From Heliocidaris tuberculata (lineage: Eukaryota; Echinodermata; Echinoidea; Camarodonta; Echinometridae): a DNA stretch of 64,000 bases. A model generated the notes under the pieces. It saw only the letters and a list, made by a program, of their open reading frames with translations. It was not told the DNA's origin and made no database searches. Each line of letters opens with the position of its first letter. Within the stretch, counting starts at the first letter, position 1. Shown piece by piece: positions 46,193-55,857 of the stretch. A program made the translations under genes and the position numbers. The stretch spans positions 5,577,715 to 5,641,714 of the forward strand of contig CM046838.1 of assembly GCA_025618425.1 (NCBI GenBank). Direction: 5' to 3'.

Positions 46193-46315
46193 ATGCTAAC
46201 CACCAAGGATCAGAAGCTGTTATCTGAACTAGAGTTTGATGAGGAACAAGATCTCAACATCAAGCTTCATGGACCGGTCAGCTCTACGGTCAGCAGCAGT
46301 GCTCGCATCGATGAG
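46193..46315 (+). CDS. USP24: USP24 exon 20: end of the ubiquitin-like domain
   Basis: 123 nt, phase 0 both ends. Residues 980-1020: LTTKDQKLLSELEFDEEQDL, INIKLHG-type last strand, then a serine-rich linker (SSTVSSSARIDE). Confidence 0.93.
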
Positions 46316-46647
46316 GTCAGTCATAGATGTTGAAAATAAATATAAGTGCAAATTTCAAAGTCAGAAGTTTCACACACATACCTATTTGTTCCATAGTTTG
46401 AGAAACAGTTAGAGCTTTGAGATGATAACACTGTGTCATAAGTAAAAGTTCTTAATCTGTGGTAAAAAAAATTCTATAAATGCTGTAGAAATTAAATCTG
46501 TGAATGGCTTGTAGAACGCAACCAAAGTTTAATTTATAGTAGAATCATGTCTGTTCTTTTGTATTCACAAAGTCATGACTTATGAAGTAATTTCATACTG
46601 CTGCTCATTGATTATCATTTTCTTTGCATCATTTTTGGCATGTATAG

Positions 46648-46766
46648 AACATGTCAAGTTTTGGACAGCAGTCTGAGCTAGAGCGTTCATTACCTGGTGT
46701 AGTCATGGCAACTGGTGGTCAAGTCTTTGACATGCTCTATCAACTTGCAGATCTAGATGAACCAAG
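46648..46766 (+). CDS. USP24: USP24 exon 21
   Basis: 119 nt, phase 0 in and 2 out. Residues 1021-1060: LERSLPGVVMATGGQVFDML then YQLADLDEPR. LPGVVMA and FDMLYQLA are conserved in the family. Confidence 0.94.
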
Positions 46767-46854
46767 GTATGCATCTTCTCGATTTTTAAAGCTAAAACCT
46801 GTTAGTTTAATATTTGTGTTTCCTGGGATGCTAAAAAAAGAAAAGTAATATCTT

Positions 46855-46960
46855 ACCAATGAGTGCAACGATATGGTTTTAACCTGTTGTGATCCCCTAG
46901 GTTCAAAGACCACTGTTCTCACCACTGAGCTATGTAGGATACACGTTGTCAAATTTGATA
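46855..46960 (-). repeat. tRNA-like SINE fragment
   Basis: On the minus strand, ACATAGCTCAGTGGTGAGAA is a good A-box match and CTTTGAACCTAGGGG a B-box-like word about 30 bp later. The other tRNA arms are not recoverable. Intron 21. Confidence 0.5.
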
Positions 46961-47298
46961 TTCATAGTGCTCTTAAATGAGGGTGAAGAGATGAATCTGT
47001 GAGATGCTGATGCACACTGTAGATCATCTTATTCAATGTTAAGAGTAGTCATAGTTTTAGTGAAAGAAATGTCGATGAAATACCTGGAACATCCCTTCAT
47101 GTAAGCAGACTTCATGTACAACTTAAATACAGGCAACCTCACCTCTGATTTGCTGCTCCTATCCAACAGTTGGAAAGTGGAGAGTATTTTCTCAAGTACG
47201 ACTGCACTATGGAAAGTGTTTATTTAGCTTTGTCAGAAATGTGAAGATATGAGTGATATTTATGTTTCTTTATTATTTGTTTTGTTTTATATTCACAG

Positions 47299-47383
47299 GA
47301 TAACAGAGAGAGTACGCAAACTTCTAATGATGATTCCCACTGATCCATCAGTACCAGAGTCCTTGGATTCTATATGTAGACAG
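47299..47383 (+). CDS. USP24: USP24 exon 22
   Basis: 85 nt, phase 2 in and 0 out. Residues about 1060-1088: RITERVRKLLMMIPTDPSVP, ending SICRQ. Confidence 0.92.
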
Positions 47384-48059
47384 GTAAGCTTTAATTCTTT
47401 ATGTCCTTGAAAATGAATGCTATGGGAACAGGCCAATATGTGTAAATTTCTTTCTCTATGTTCTTAAATTATATTGTAAAGTGCACTAAATATTCATGTA
47501 ATGTGCTACATAAGTAGATATTTAGTCCATTGGAACATAGTTAATCAGTTTATTACATAGTTTTTGGACAAAATTTTCTTTGCGAATCAGTTGAATTATA
47601 AAATATATCCGATGGCATATTAAAATTTGATGGTTAGTGGTATGTTATGTTCATCAATATTATAATCAATCATACTTGAATGTAAATACATGTTAAAATG
47701 ATCTGTTTGAAATGAGATATTGCTTGAGATATCCATGTCACATTTATTACACCTAATGTGCCGCCATTTTCCAGTGATTCACTTTTAATTTATAATACTT
47801 CTTTTAATTTTCTTATCCTGACCTGGATGGAGTTGAGGGGGTGTGGGAAGGAAGACCTGTGGGTCATGGTAATTGAGTTAACCTTTTCTAAACCCAGGCA
47901 GCCCCATCAACTCTAATCCAGGTCCTTTCTTTACAATGTTTATTCCTGTTATTGTTTTCTGTATTGTTTTCGAAATGCCGAATAAATAATAAATAAATAA
48001 AGAAATAAAATTCAGAAGGAGACTACTGCAAACCACTGAAAAACAAGACATTTTCATTA

Positions 48060-48175
48060 GTGGATCAGATTCGCGAAAAATTCATGCTGCGAAATAATTG
48101 AATCACAACTGACCCAAAATGACAATATGTGAAAGTTTTGCATTGCATAGTTTTTGTGTGGTTTTACAGTAGATG
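48060..48175. repeat. TACTGTAAAACCA-family fragment
   Basis: Contains TTCGCGAAAAATTCATG and ends GTGTGGTTTTACAGTAGA, the right terminus of the family at 60151-60363. The left terminus is lost. Intron 22. Confidence 0.55.
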
Positions 48176-48271
48176 ATTCTTGTGTGTAGTTGGTCATTGT
48201 GTGTGATATAAGGATGTGTATTCATCAGGTGTGACAAATTTCTACATAATTGAATGATTCTTTTCTTGCAG

Positions 48272-48415
48272 ACTTCAGAGAGTGTGACCAGTCTAGGTGG
48301 AGAACCCACAGGATCTGAAAGCAACAAGGATTCTTCGAGGGCCACCCTAGAGGGCCTGTTCAGAGCTAACAATACCCATGGCATGTCAGCATTCAGAGTG
48401 CTCTACAATCTGGAG
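48272..48415 (+). CDS. USP24: USP24 exon 23
   Basis: 144 nt, phase 0 both ends. Residues 1089-1136: a polar linker (TSESVTSLGGEPTGSESNKD), then LFRANNTHGMSAFRVLYNLE, which is conserved. Confidence 0.93.
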
Positions 48416-48469
48416 GTACGTAGTTGTGATTATCAGATGATGATCATTTGCTCAAGGCTTTATATTGTC

Positions 48470-48592
48470 ATATATTTAGGGCTGTATTGGGTTTAGGATT
48501 AAGTAAAGTGTTAGGCCTAGGGTTGAATTTAGTTGTTTGGTTGGAGTAATAAAATGACTAAGGAGCAGTTGTTACCCAAGCATGTGTCATAC
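48470..48592 (+). repeat. Dispersed element with TTAGGG-like core, copy 4 (decayed)
   Basis: GGGTTTAGGATTAAG and TTAGGCCTAGGGTTG core followed by AAGGAGCAGTTGTTACC; same plan as 7785-7985. Confidence 0.4.
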
Positions 48593-49160
48593 AATCTATC
48601 TCACAATTGCAGCCCCAAGTCCACCCACTCTATACATGGTTGGAAGTTAAGGCATATATTTTATGTTAGAGCCTTGCTCGAAAGGTGCCTGACTTTAAGT
48701 CCCTGCTTAATTGTGTAGATTTAGGCCACTGAATTATGGAGAGCCAAATGTCACCCACTTTTAATTCAACAAGATCACCATAGACCCCTTCTAGTTCTGT
48801 AACTAAATGCAAATACATAAACCTTACAATAAAAATGATTTCTCATGCACATTTCATGCCAGAAATAGATTTTATTTCTTTATTTTGTTACATAAATATA
48901 GTAATTTATGCGGGACTTAGGGGTCGACAAATGGCCTTCCATGTTTGTGAATATTCTGCATTATCAAGATAATTGTGGGCAGAGAGAAAATCACTTTGTG
49001 ATTTAATTATTTGTTAGCATGAAACTTTGATGAATATAAACCACTTGCCAATTTTGTGTCCATTCATGCACATGAAGTTTCTACTTATACAGTGTTTTAT
49101 AGTAGATACATTGTACCTACATGGTGTAATACATAAACCCTTATGTTTTGTTGTTCACAG

Positions 49161-49357
49161 GTTCTGAGTAGTAAGTTGATGCCTTCGATGCAGGAAGACA
49201 TTGGTACCCAGACCAGTGCACAGAACTTCAGAGAGAGCTTTTTGAATGCAGGAGGTCTGAGTCTGGTCATCAATGCCTTGCAGAAAGATTCCATTCCTCA
49301 AGATGTAGATGATGACACAAGGAGGGGATGTTATTCCATCTGTCTACAGCTAGCAAG
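49161..49357 (+). CDS. USP24: USP24 exon 24
   Basis: 197 nt, phase 0 in and 2 out. Residues 1137 to about 1202: VLSSKLMPSMQEDIG, NFRESFLNAGGLSLVINALQ and RRGCYSICLQLAR. The FLxxGGLxLVxNxLQ motif is typical of the USP9X/USP24 scaffold. Confidence 0.94.
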
Positions 49358-49459
49358 GTGAGAAGAGGGATGGAAGGTGGTTCGATAGGGATAGATGTAC
49401 AGGTGGCCGTTGTGATTGTAGTAGTGCTTGTTACAATGATAATGATGATCATGATCATG

Positions 49460-49550
49460 AAAGATTCCAGTCCTCAGATGTAGATAACTAGACCAGGAGA
49501 GGAAGTTATTTCATCTTTTTACAGTTAGCAAGGTGAGGGAAGGGATGTGT
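49460..49550 (+). pseudogene. Decayed tandem copy of the 3' end of exon 24
   Basis: AAAGATTCCAGTCCTCAGAT to TTAGCAAG|GTGAGG aligns with the last 74 nt of exon 24 plus its donor, about 175 bp away. A 1-nt deletion and an in-frame stop soon after it show it is not coding. The donor GTGAG is intact. Confidence 0.75.
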
Positions 49551-49978
49551 ATTAGGTAGCTTAAAGAAACTTTTGGCACGTCACTTAGTTTCTTTTTAAA
49601 AGGGATAACATGTTACCAAGTAATCATCTTTCTCCTCTCAGGGATCTAGGTAGCTGAAGCAGGCACGTATGGGCAGAAGAATTATTACGCAGGCTGCACA
49701 CCTGCCCAGCTAGCTAGATCCTGATTGTGAGTAAAACAATGATGGACAGATGTTGTCCTTTGTTACAAAGCGACAGAAGAAATGGGGATGGAATTAGCAA
49801 TGGACTCAGTGATGGAGATGGTGATAATGATGGTAGGCTTACAGTTGGTACTTAGCACCATGTACATGTACAGCCAGAACTATTACTGCAGTTATTATGA
49901 CTATTATTATTGTTGTTATCATTATCACAATGATGTTTTATTCCTATTGATATGACTATATCTTATCATACCAACTAG

Positions 49979-50204
49979 GTTTCTACTATGTGGACAGACC
50001 ACTACTGATCTCAAGGAGAGTGATCTCTCACTCAATGACAGTAGTGTCTTTGAGACGTCTGGAGCGGATTCATCTACTGTCTTCTCATCCAGCTATGGTA
50101 GCTCACCTCGTAAGATGAGTCTGGTAGAGAGGATGTCCAGTGTAGAGGCCAGTGGGGATCTGGCTAATAGGGAGGGTACTTCAGTGGCAATAACAGTCAT
50201 TCAG
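49979..50204 (+). CDS. USP24: USP24 exon 25
   Basis: 226 nt, phase 2 in and 0 out. Residues about 1202-1277. After RFLLCGQTT it is a low-order serine-rich linker (SSTVFSSSYGSSPRKMSLVE), plausibly phosphorylated, ending GTSVAITVIQ. Confidence 0.92.
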
Positions 50205-50911
50205 GTAAGCTTGGGGCAAATTCTGGACAAGACAAGGGGACTTGATAAATGGAGAGAGATTTTATTATCTGTACTATTTCGTACTGAGATTCGCTTAGGA
50301 GATGCTAACTAGGATGCCCTATTATGATAAACACAGAGAAGGCACTGGACATACATAATTATTATAAACCTTTTTGAAAGACTTTGTCAGGATGCCTTAT
50401 GTTTTCTATTGATGTTGAAATAATTTCAATTTCATGCCCAAGTTCTTCATTCAAAATACCTAATTAATTTGACTCATTTTAGTCACTATTATTATTGTTA
50501 TAGTCCTAAATCTGGATGACCACCAAATACGTAGTAATAGAACACATAATGTAGTTGTTTATTCATGATGTCAAACAACTTTAGCCATACTGTTGAATAA
50601 ATAAATCTCACCAAATATAGCTGAGGTATACAAAGCCCTGAAGTGTGGAGATTTTGAAGTTTGAAAAATAATTGTGTAAGCTGTTGGTCACTGCATCTAT
50701 AAATGTGTGACAGATTTATGCATATATTTGGGCATAGCCTCAACAAGTTTTTATTCGTTCTTATTCTTATAACTTTAACACCTTATATTGTCATTCTTCT
50801 GACAGACTTTGAAAACCAATGATTACCAACCATTTTTGCATCGATGGTGTAGTTTATTGGTCATATACCTAATATTAATACACATGATGTTGTTTTCCTT
50901 TTATCTTTTAG

Positions 50912-51080
50912 ACTATGAATGCCAATGACTTCACATCGATGGTAGTATGTCTCATGCGTGTAACCTGGGCAGCAGCTGCAGGTCATCTTAGACTAGCCAG
51001 TGCTAGTCAACCTATCAAGGAGGTGGCTGGAGGAGGCTTTGCTATGGGCATTGGTAGGAGGAGTAGACACAGTAGTGCAG
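50912..51080 (+). CDS. USP24: USP24 exon 26
   Basis: 169 nt, phase 0 in and 1 out. Residues 1278 to about 1334: TMNANDFTSMVVCLMRVTWA then GHLRLASASQPIKE. FxxxxxxLMRVTWAAAAG is conserved in vertebrate USP24. Confidence 0.94.
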
Positions 51081-51482
51081 GTGAGTCAGTAACAAGTTTG
51101 ATATTTCCCTATACTCCATATTTGGCAAACTTCAACATTGACTGTTAATTTCAGCAAATCTTGTATCACTCCCCTGTTGATTGTGTATCTTCTTAAGAAA
51201 TGTTGCTTTGTTCTCTATTGTCTATCATAGAATTAGAGACAAGCAAACAGTGATCATTCTCTTGCACTTATAGTGAAATTTATAGTTGATCAGACGTTGT
51301 ACTGATAAAGATACCATGTCAGGCAATGAATGACAATACTGCTGTTGTGTCCTTGAAAGTGTACCAAAAATGATAAAGAGCATGTTTGTTCAAAATTGGT
51401 AGGTTAACAAAGATTTCTGTTAAGTTCTCAAGAGCTTGTATTTTGTGTATTCAATGCTCTTGTTTCTTTTCTTTTTCAACAG

Positions 51483-51641
51483 GGAGTACAAACAGTTCAT
51501 CCAGCCATGATAGCGAGTCCCAGACGTTACATGCAGGGATCTGTCTGAATGCTGTAGTCGTGAGTGGGAAAGATGCTGCTATAGCTAGGGAAGCTCTGGA
51601 ACTACTTGTAGCTTGTCTACAGCTTAGAACTCACAACTTAG
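51483..51641 (+). CDS. USP24: USP24 exon 27
   Basis: 159 nt, phase 1 both ends. Residues about 1334-1387: SSSHDSESQTLHAGICLN then ALELLVACLQLRTHNL. This helix pair is highly conserved in the family. Confidence 0.94.
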
Positions 51642-52105
51642 GTACGTACTAAATTGTATATATGGTGAGAGAGAGAAATAGAAAGAAATAGATGGAGAAA
51701 GGCTTAGAAAGGGAAATGTTTAGATTAATGAATGTATAGAGTTGCAGAGAAAGTGATAGAAAAAAAAATAAAGTGGATATAGGGAAAAAGAAGAGAACAG
51801 TGCTACAAAAAGATGGAGAGGGCTTGGAAGGCTGAGAGTTGAAATCAAAGGGATGTTAGAAAAGATACATGTACATTAAGTTTCTCAAGAGACTCATAAG
51901 ATATTTATCATAATATGTTGAGTATTAGTACTTTTAAAGTAACATACATGTCTCATAATTTCATACATCTATAGCATACTTGAAGCCTTGAGATGCCTCT
52001 GACATAGATGTATGTATAACTGTGGAGTAAATGAATACCTGAAGAATCAAGAAATTTATCAGTTTAATTCATCTTACACTTCCATTTTGTACTTTCAACC
52101 CCAAG

Positions 52106-52340
52106 GTGCCTTCTATAACCTGCCTGGAGTGAATGACTTCATCATCGACATCCTACTGTCCTCACCCCACCCTGAGGTGAGGTGTGCTGCCCTGGACCAG
52201 TTCTACACCCTGACCTCTACCAGTATCAGTAATGAGAGTGTGAGGATCATACATCCAAGAGACTTTGTTCTTCAGGTCCTGCTACAGGCTCGGGTACCTC
52301 TCTGGACCTCCAGCTCTCTGGTTAGAGGAGCTAACCAAAG
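52106..52340 (+). CDS. USP24: USP24 exon 28
   Basis: 235 nt, phase 1 in and 2 out. Residues about 1387-1465: FYNLPGVNDFIIDILLSSPH, CAALDQFYTLTST and VLLQARVPLWTSSSLVRGA. GC-richer than its neighbours. Confidence 0.94.
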
Positions 52341-52354
52341 GTAGGGTGTGGATT

Positions 52355-52790
52355 TATGGAATGGAATCAAATTGACTGAAATTGAATGGAAAATCGAATC
52401 GACATGAATTTATTGGAATGGACTGAAATTAGATTTAAAATCAGAATATAGAATTGACTTTAATTGAATGAAATAGATGTGAGAGCTGAAAAATAAAAAT
52501 TCACCGGAAATAACAGTGGAATATAATGGCACATAGCACTGTTGAATGGAATTGAAAATCAAAAGGAATCAAATGGAATTGAAATGAAATTGAATGGAAT
52601 AGAGTTGTAAATTGAAATTAATTTTTTGGAAGTGAAAATTGGATTAAGATTATAATATATGGAGCAGAATTGAAAATTGAACCAAACTGTATTTAAGAAA
52701 ATGGAATTGAACTGAATTTGAATGGAATTCAATGAAATGGAATGGAATTGAATGGATGAGAATGGGATTGAAAACTGAATTTAGAGAATT
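52355..52790 (+). repeat. GAATTGAATG-type simple satellite
   Basis: About 430 bp dominated by degenerate units of AATTGAATGGAAT type on the plus strand. It fills most of intron 28 from just after its donor. Confidence 0.85.
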
Positions 52791-52871
52791 TGATCTAAAT
52801 GTAGTTGAGTTCAAGTTCAACACATGCATGTAGATGTTCTTTTTATATGTTCATAATATTTTTTCTTGTAG

Positions 52872-52933
52872 GATACTGAACCAGTCTGCTCAGTACTTTG
52901 AATTGAGATGCCGTCTTCTGGAGGGACTGAGGG
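52872..52933 (+). CDS. USP24: USP24 exon 29
   Basis: 62 nt, phase 2 in and 1 out. Residues about 1465-1486: RILNQSAQYFELRCRLLEGL, a very strongly conserved stretch. Donor GTAAGC. Confidence 0.93.
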
Positions 52934-53149
52934 GTAAGCCACATTTCTTTCTAGAGATTCAAATGAGGTTCAAATGCACCACAGTTACACCATGGTAGTA
53001 TCTGCAGATTCTTGAAGTAAAGCCTGGTTTCAAACAGTCTCGCCAACATTAACTAATAGTTTATATCATCCTAGCAAGGCCTATTTTAGAGTTTTTCTTT
53101 TATGACTTTTCAGCCATATTGTTACGATTTTATGCTTCTATCTCCACAG

Positions 53150-53341
53150 TGAATGAGCAGAAGTTCTTGAAGGTAAACCCTGTGTCTATGCTAGGTGATG
53201 AGATTGATTGGTTACATAACTTTGAGCCTGGAGACTCAGAGGACATGAATCTATCTAGTACTGATAACACCATTGTAGCTGGTCACCTTCATCTTATCAG
53301 GACACTACTTACATGTGAAGGGGTGGACAAGAGGAAAATAG
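53150..53341 (+). CDS. USP24: USP24 exon 30
   Basis: 192 nt, phase 1 both ends. Residues about 1486-1550: MLGDEIDWLHNFEPGDSEDM and TIVAGHLHLIRTLLTCEGVD. Donor GTAAGA. Its phase fits exon 31 exactly. Confidence 0.93.
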
Positions 53342-53710
53342 GTAAGAAGAGAGCTTCCACGAAGAAAAAAAATAGTTGAAAAATAACACATTTATATTTT
53401 TACAGATTAAATGGAAAATAGTATAATTCCTGTAGAAATACAACTTCAGGAACTCCTTAAAATATTTTTCTGGCTTGTCTCATTTGTTTACAGGGTATAT
53501 TTATTAACACCCAGAAATAAGCACAGTTGAAAGAAAATACATCCACATGAAATAAACATCAATTAATGCAGTGGATTCTCTTGTGATAAAGTGATAGATC
53601 ACTGAACAGCCGTGCTGAATATTGATTATTTTCTTTACATCCTCTGTTCTCCTAAATGTAATCCCTCAGATTTCACCTAAACCATTAAAATCAGACATGT
53701 TCCCTTGTTG

Positions 53711-54418
53711 CTTATTAGCAACCCTATGAGTTCATTCTTGTATTATACTTTTTCATTGGTTAATCCAATGGTTTCTCTTTGTGTACAGGTGAGAAACTAC
53801 TGAATAGCCTGTTGAATGCAACCCTATGAGTTCATTCTTGTATTATACTTTCCTTGGTTAATCCAATGGTTTCTCTTCCTGCACACAGGTGAGAGACTAC
53901 TGAATAGCCTGTTGAATGCAACCCTATGAGTTCATTCTTGTATTATACTTTCCTTGGTTAATCCAATGGTTTCTCTTCCTGCACACAGGTGAGAGACTGC
54001 TGAATAGCCTGTTGAATGCAACCCTATGAGTTCATTCTTGTATTATACTTTCATTGGTTAATCCGATGGTTTCTCTTCCTGCACACAGGTGAGAGACTGC
54101 TGAATAGCCTGTTGAATGCAACCCTGTGAATTCATTCTTGTATTATACTTTCATTGGTTAATCCGATGGTTTCTCTTCCTGCACACAGGTGAGAGACTGC
54201 TGAATAGCCTGTTGAATGCAACCCTGTGAATTCATTCTTGTATTATACTTTCATTGGTTAATCCGATGGTTTCTCTTCCTGCACACAGGTGAGAGACTGC
54301 TGAATAGCCTGTTGAATGCAACCCTGTGAATTCATTCTTGTATTATACTTTCATTGGTTAATCCAATGGTTTCTCTTCCTGCACACAGGTGAGAGACTGC
54401 TGAATAGCCTGTTGAATG
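53711..54418 (+). repeat. USP24: 100-bp tandem array of the intron 30 / exon 31 boundary
   Basis: The word ACAGGT at the boundary recurs every 100 bp, with the boundary dinucleotide GT starting at 53789, 53889, 53989, 54089, 54189, 54289 and 54389. Each unit holds a pyrimidine tract (TTTCTCTTCCTGCACACAG; the first copy has TGTGTACAG), the first 29-30 bases of exon 31, and then intron sequence starting GCAACCCTATGAG. Copies 1-6 would read GERLLNSLLNATL and then a stop. Only the seventh continues into the full exon. Copies differ by few substitutions (CTATGAG versus CTGTGAA, CCAATGG versus CCGATGG), so the array is young. Confidence 0.95.
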
Positions 54419-54503
54419 AGTACCTGTTTCCTGCCTCACGTCTGGTCATGCATCAAGGAGATAACAGTGAGAAGGGTGACTCCAGAAGAGACTACAATTC
54501 CAA
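54389..54503 (+). CDS. USP24: USP24 exon 31 (from the last array copy)
   Basis: 115 nt, phase 1 in and 2 out. Residues about 1550-1588: ERLLNSLLNEYLFPASRLVM then a polar stretch. LLxxxLFPAS is conserved in human USP24, which marks this copy as the functional one. The exon begins GTGAGA directly after CAG, so the junction resembles a donor as well as an acceptor. Donor AA|GTAAGA. Confidence 0.9.
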
Positions 54504-55806
54504 GTAAGACACAGTCCCTTTTCATCTCTTAACATGAAAGTAGTTGAAAACCTTTATAGCCTTATCATTTCAAGTGGACCAAGTTCTTTTTCTTCAGTAT
54601 TTCTGAAAATGGAAGAAGCAGAAAGCTCTTGCGGTCATATATAAAATATCTTTTAAATGGATGTGACATGATTTTTTGTTTTAATGTGTAGTAAGGTACA
54701 CACATGTATAAGTATGATTTTTTTTGTGGTGTCCTGTAGCTTAGGTATTCCATTGCTTGATATTTCCATTTCTAACCAGAGTGTAATATCTAAACAATGG
54801 GTCAGAAGATTTTAATGACAGTTACTTTTCAAACTTTATGCAAAGAAACTAGTTGAAAAGAGCAGCCGTGACAAATTTAATATGTACTTCCAAGCTTGAT
54901 TGTCGTGAAACACCTATCTAATATCAATCTCTTGTGCACCACATGTTTAGATAGATTTCCTGGTGTTGTGGTGCAGTGTATTAGTTTTGTGTTTACAAAT
55001 CAATCAGAGACTACAATTCTATCTCCATATTAATCATTGCACTTTGAATTTTCAGTTTGATGTTGTTTCTATTTAGCTTACTCTAATACATCTCGTAGGG
55101 TGTATAGGTTGATATAGATCAGTAATAATTATAATCTTGTGTAACATATACAGTACATCCACATTTCATACCATCCAAATGTTAAAGTTGTTAGCATTTA
55201 TATACAACTATTTTTCTTTATACTGGCACTTCCTATAATCTCTTTATGTCCATTTGGTCAAAGTTATCACAATGACATCAACAATTTTTTTCATTTTAGT
55301 TGGTTTGTTCTGGATTTCAATTTGTCCATTTTATTTTAAGTCTTTGGCAGGATGTATGGAAAAAACTGCTACATTTACTTGCTTATCAAAATTATTTCCT
55401 TTCCAGTATCTGTCATATCCTTTAAAAAAAAAAAAAGTATATATCTTTTTTCTTTCCCTTGTAAATCAGTGATAGTAAATAAATGAATGAAAAATATATA
55501 TATTTGTGAGCAATGCTTTTGGTACATTGCTATGAAAATGCAGCATATATGATTGCCAGAAACTACAAAGGATTATTTTCAATCCTTAAGACTAGGATGG
55601 ACCTATCTTAATATTGTTCAATACGGCTGATGCACACATCACATCCCATGGTAAATGGTTCTTGCCATTACATTTTTTCAATGTAGAGCATAGCTTTGAA
55701 TTGGTCATTGTGACATAGAACTAAGAGTAAGGTTTGTAGGTAGCACTCCTGATCTTATGCACACAATCTTGGTGTTTACTTTACATAACTACCTGTATTT
55801 CCTCAG

Positions 55807-55857
55807 TATCCCCCACTCTGATGTGAGTGAAGGTTTGAGGCATGCATACTTACACAA
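55807..55857 (+). CDS. USP24: USP24 exon 32, possible cassette exon
   Basis: 51 nt between TATTTCCTCAG and GTAAGTG, phase 2 both ends. Encodes IPHSDVSEGLRHAYLHK. Because exon 31 also ends in phase 2 and exon 33 starts in phase 2, the frame is kept whether it is included or skipped (junction AA|G gives Lys). I do not recall a matching peptide in vertebrate USP24. It may be an alternative or lineage-specific exon, or a chance combination of good splice sites. Confidence 0.5.

Noticed and set aside
46855..46960. Functional tRNA gene on the minus strand
   Set aside because: A and B boxes are present, but acceptor, anticodon and T stems cannot be paired. A SINE head is the better reading.
52340..52800. 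Continuation of coding sequence after exon 28
   Set aside because: It is the GAATTGAATG satellite, full of stops. The GTAGGG donor at 52341 and exon 29 phase fit well.
53711..54418. CRISPR array
   Set aside because: Regular 100-bp spacing, but the whole unit is repeated with no unique spacers, and the genome is eukaryotic. It is a tandem duplication of a splice boundary.
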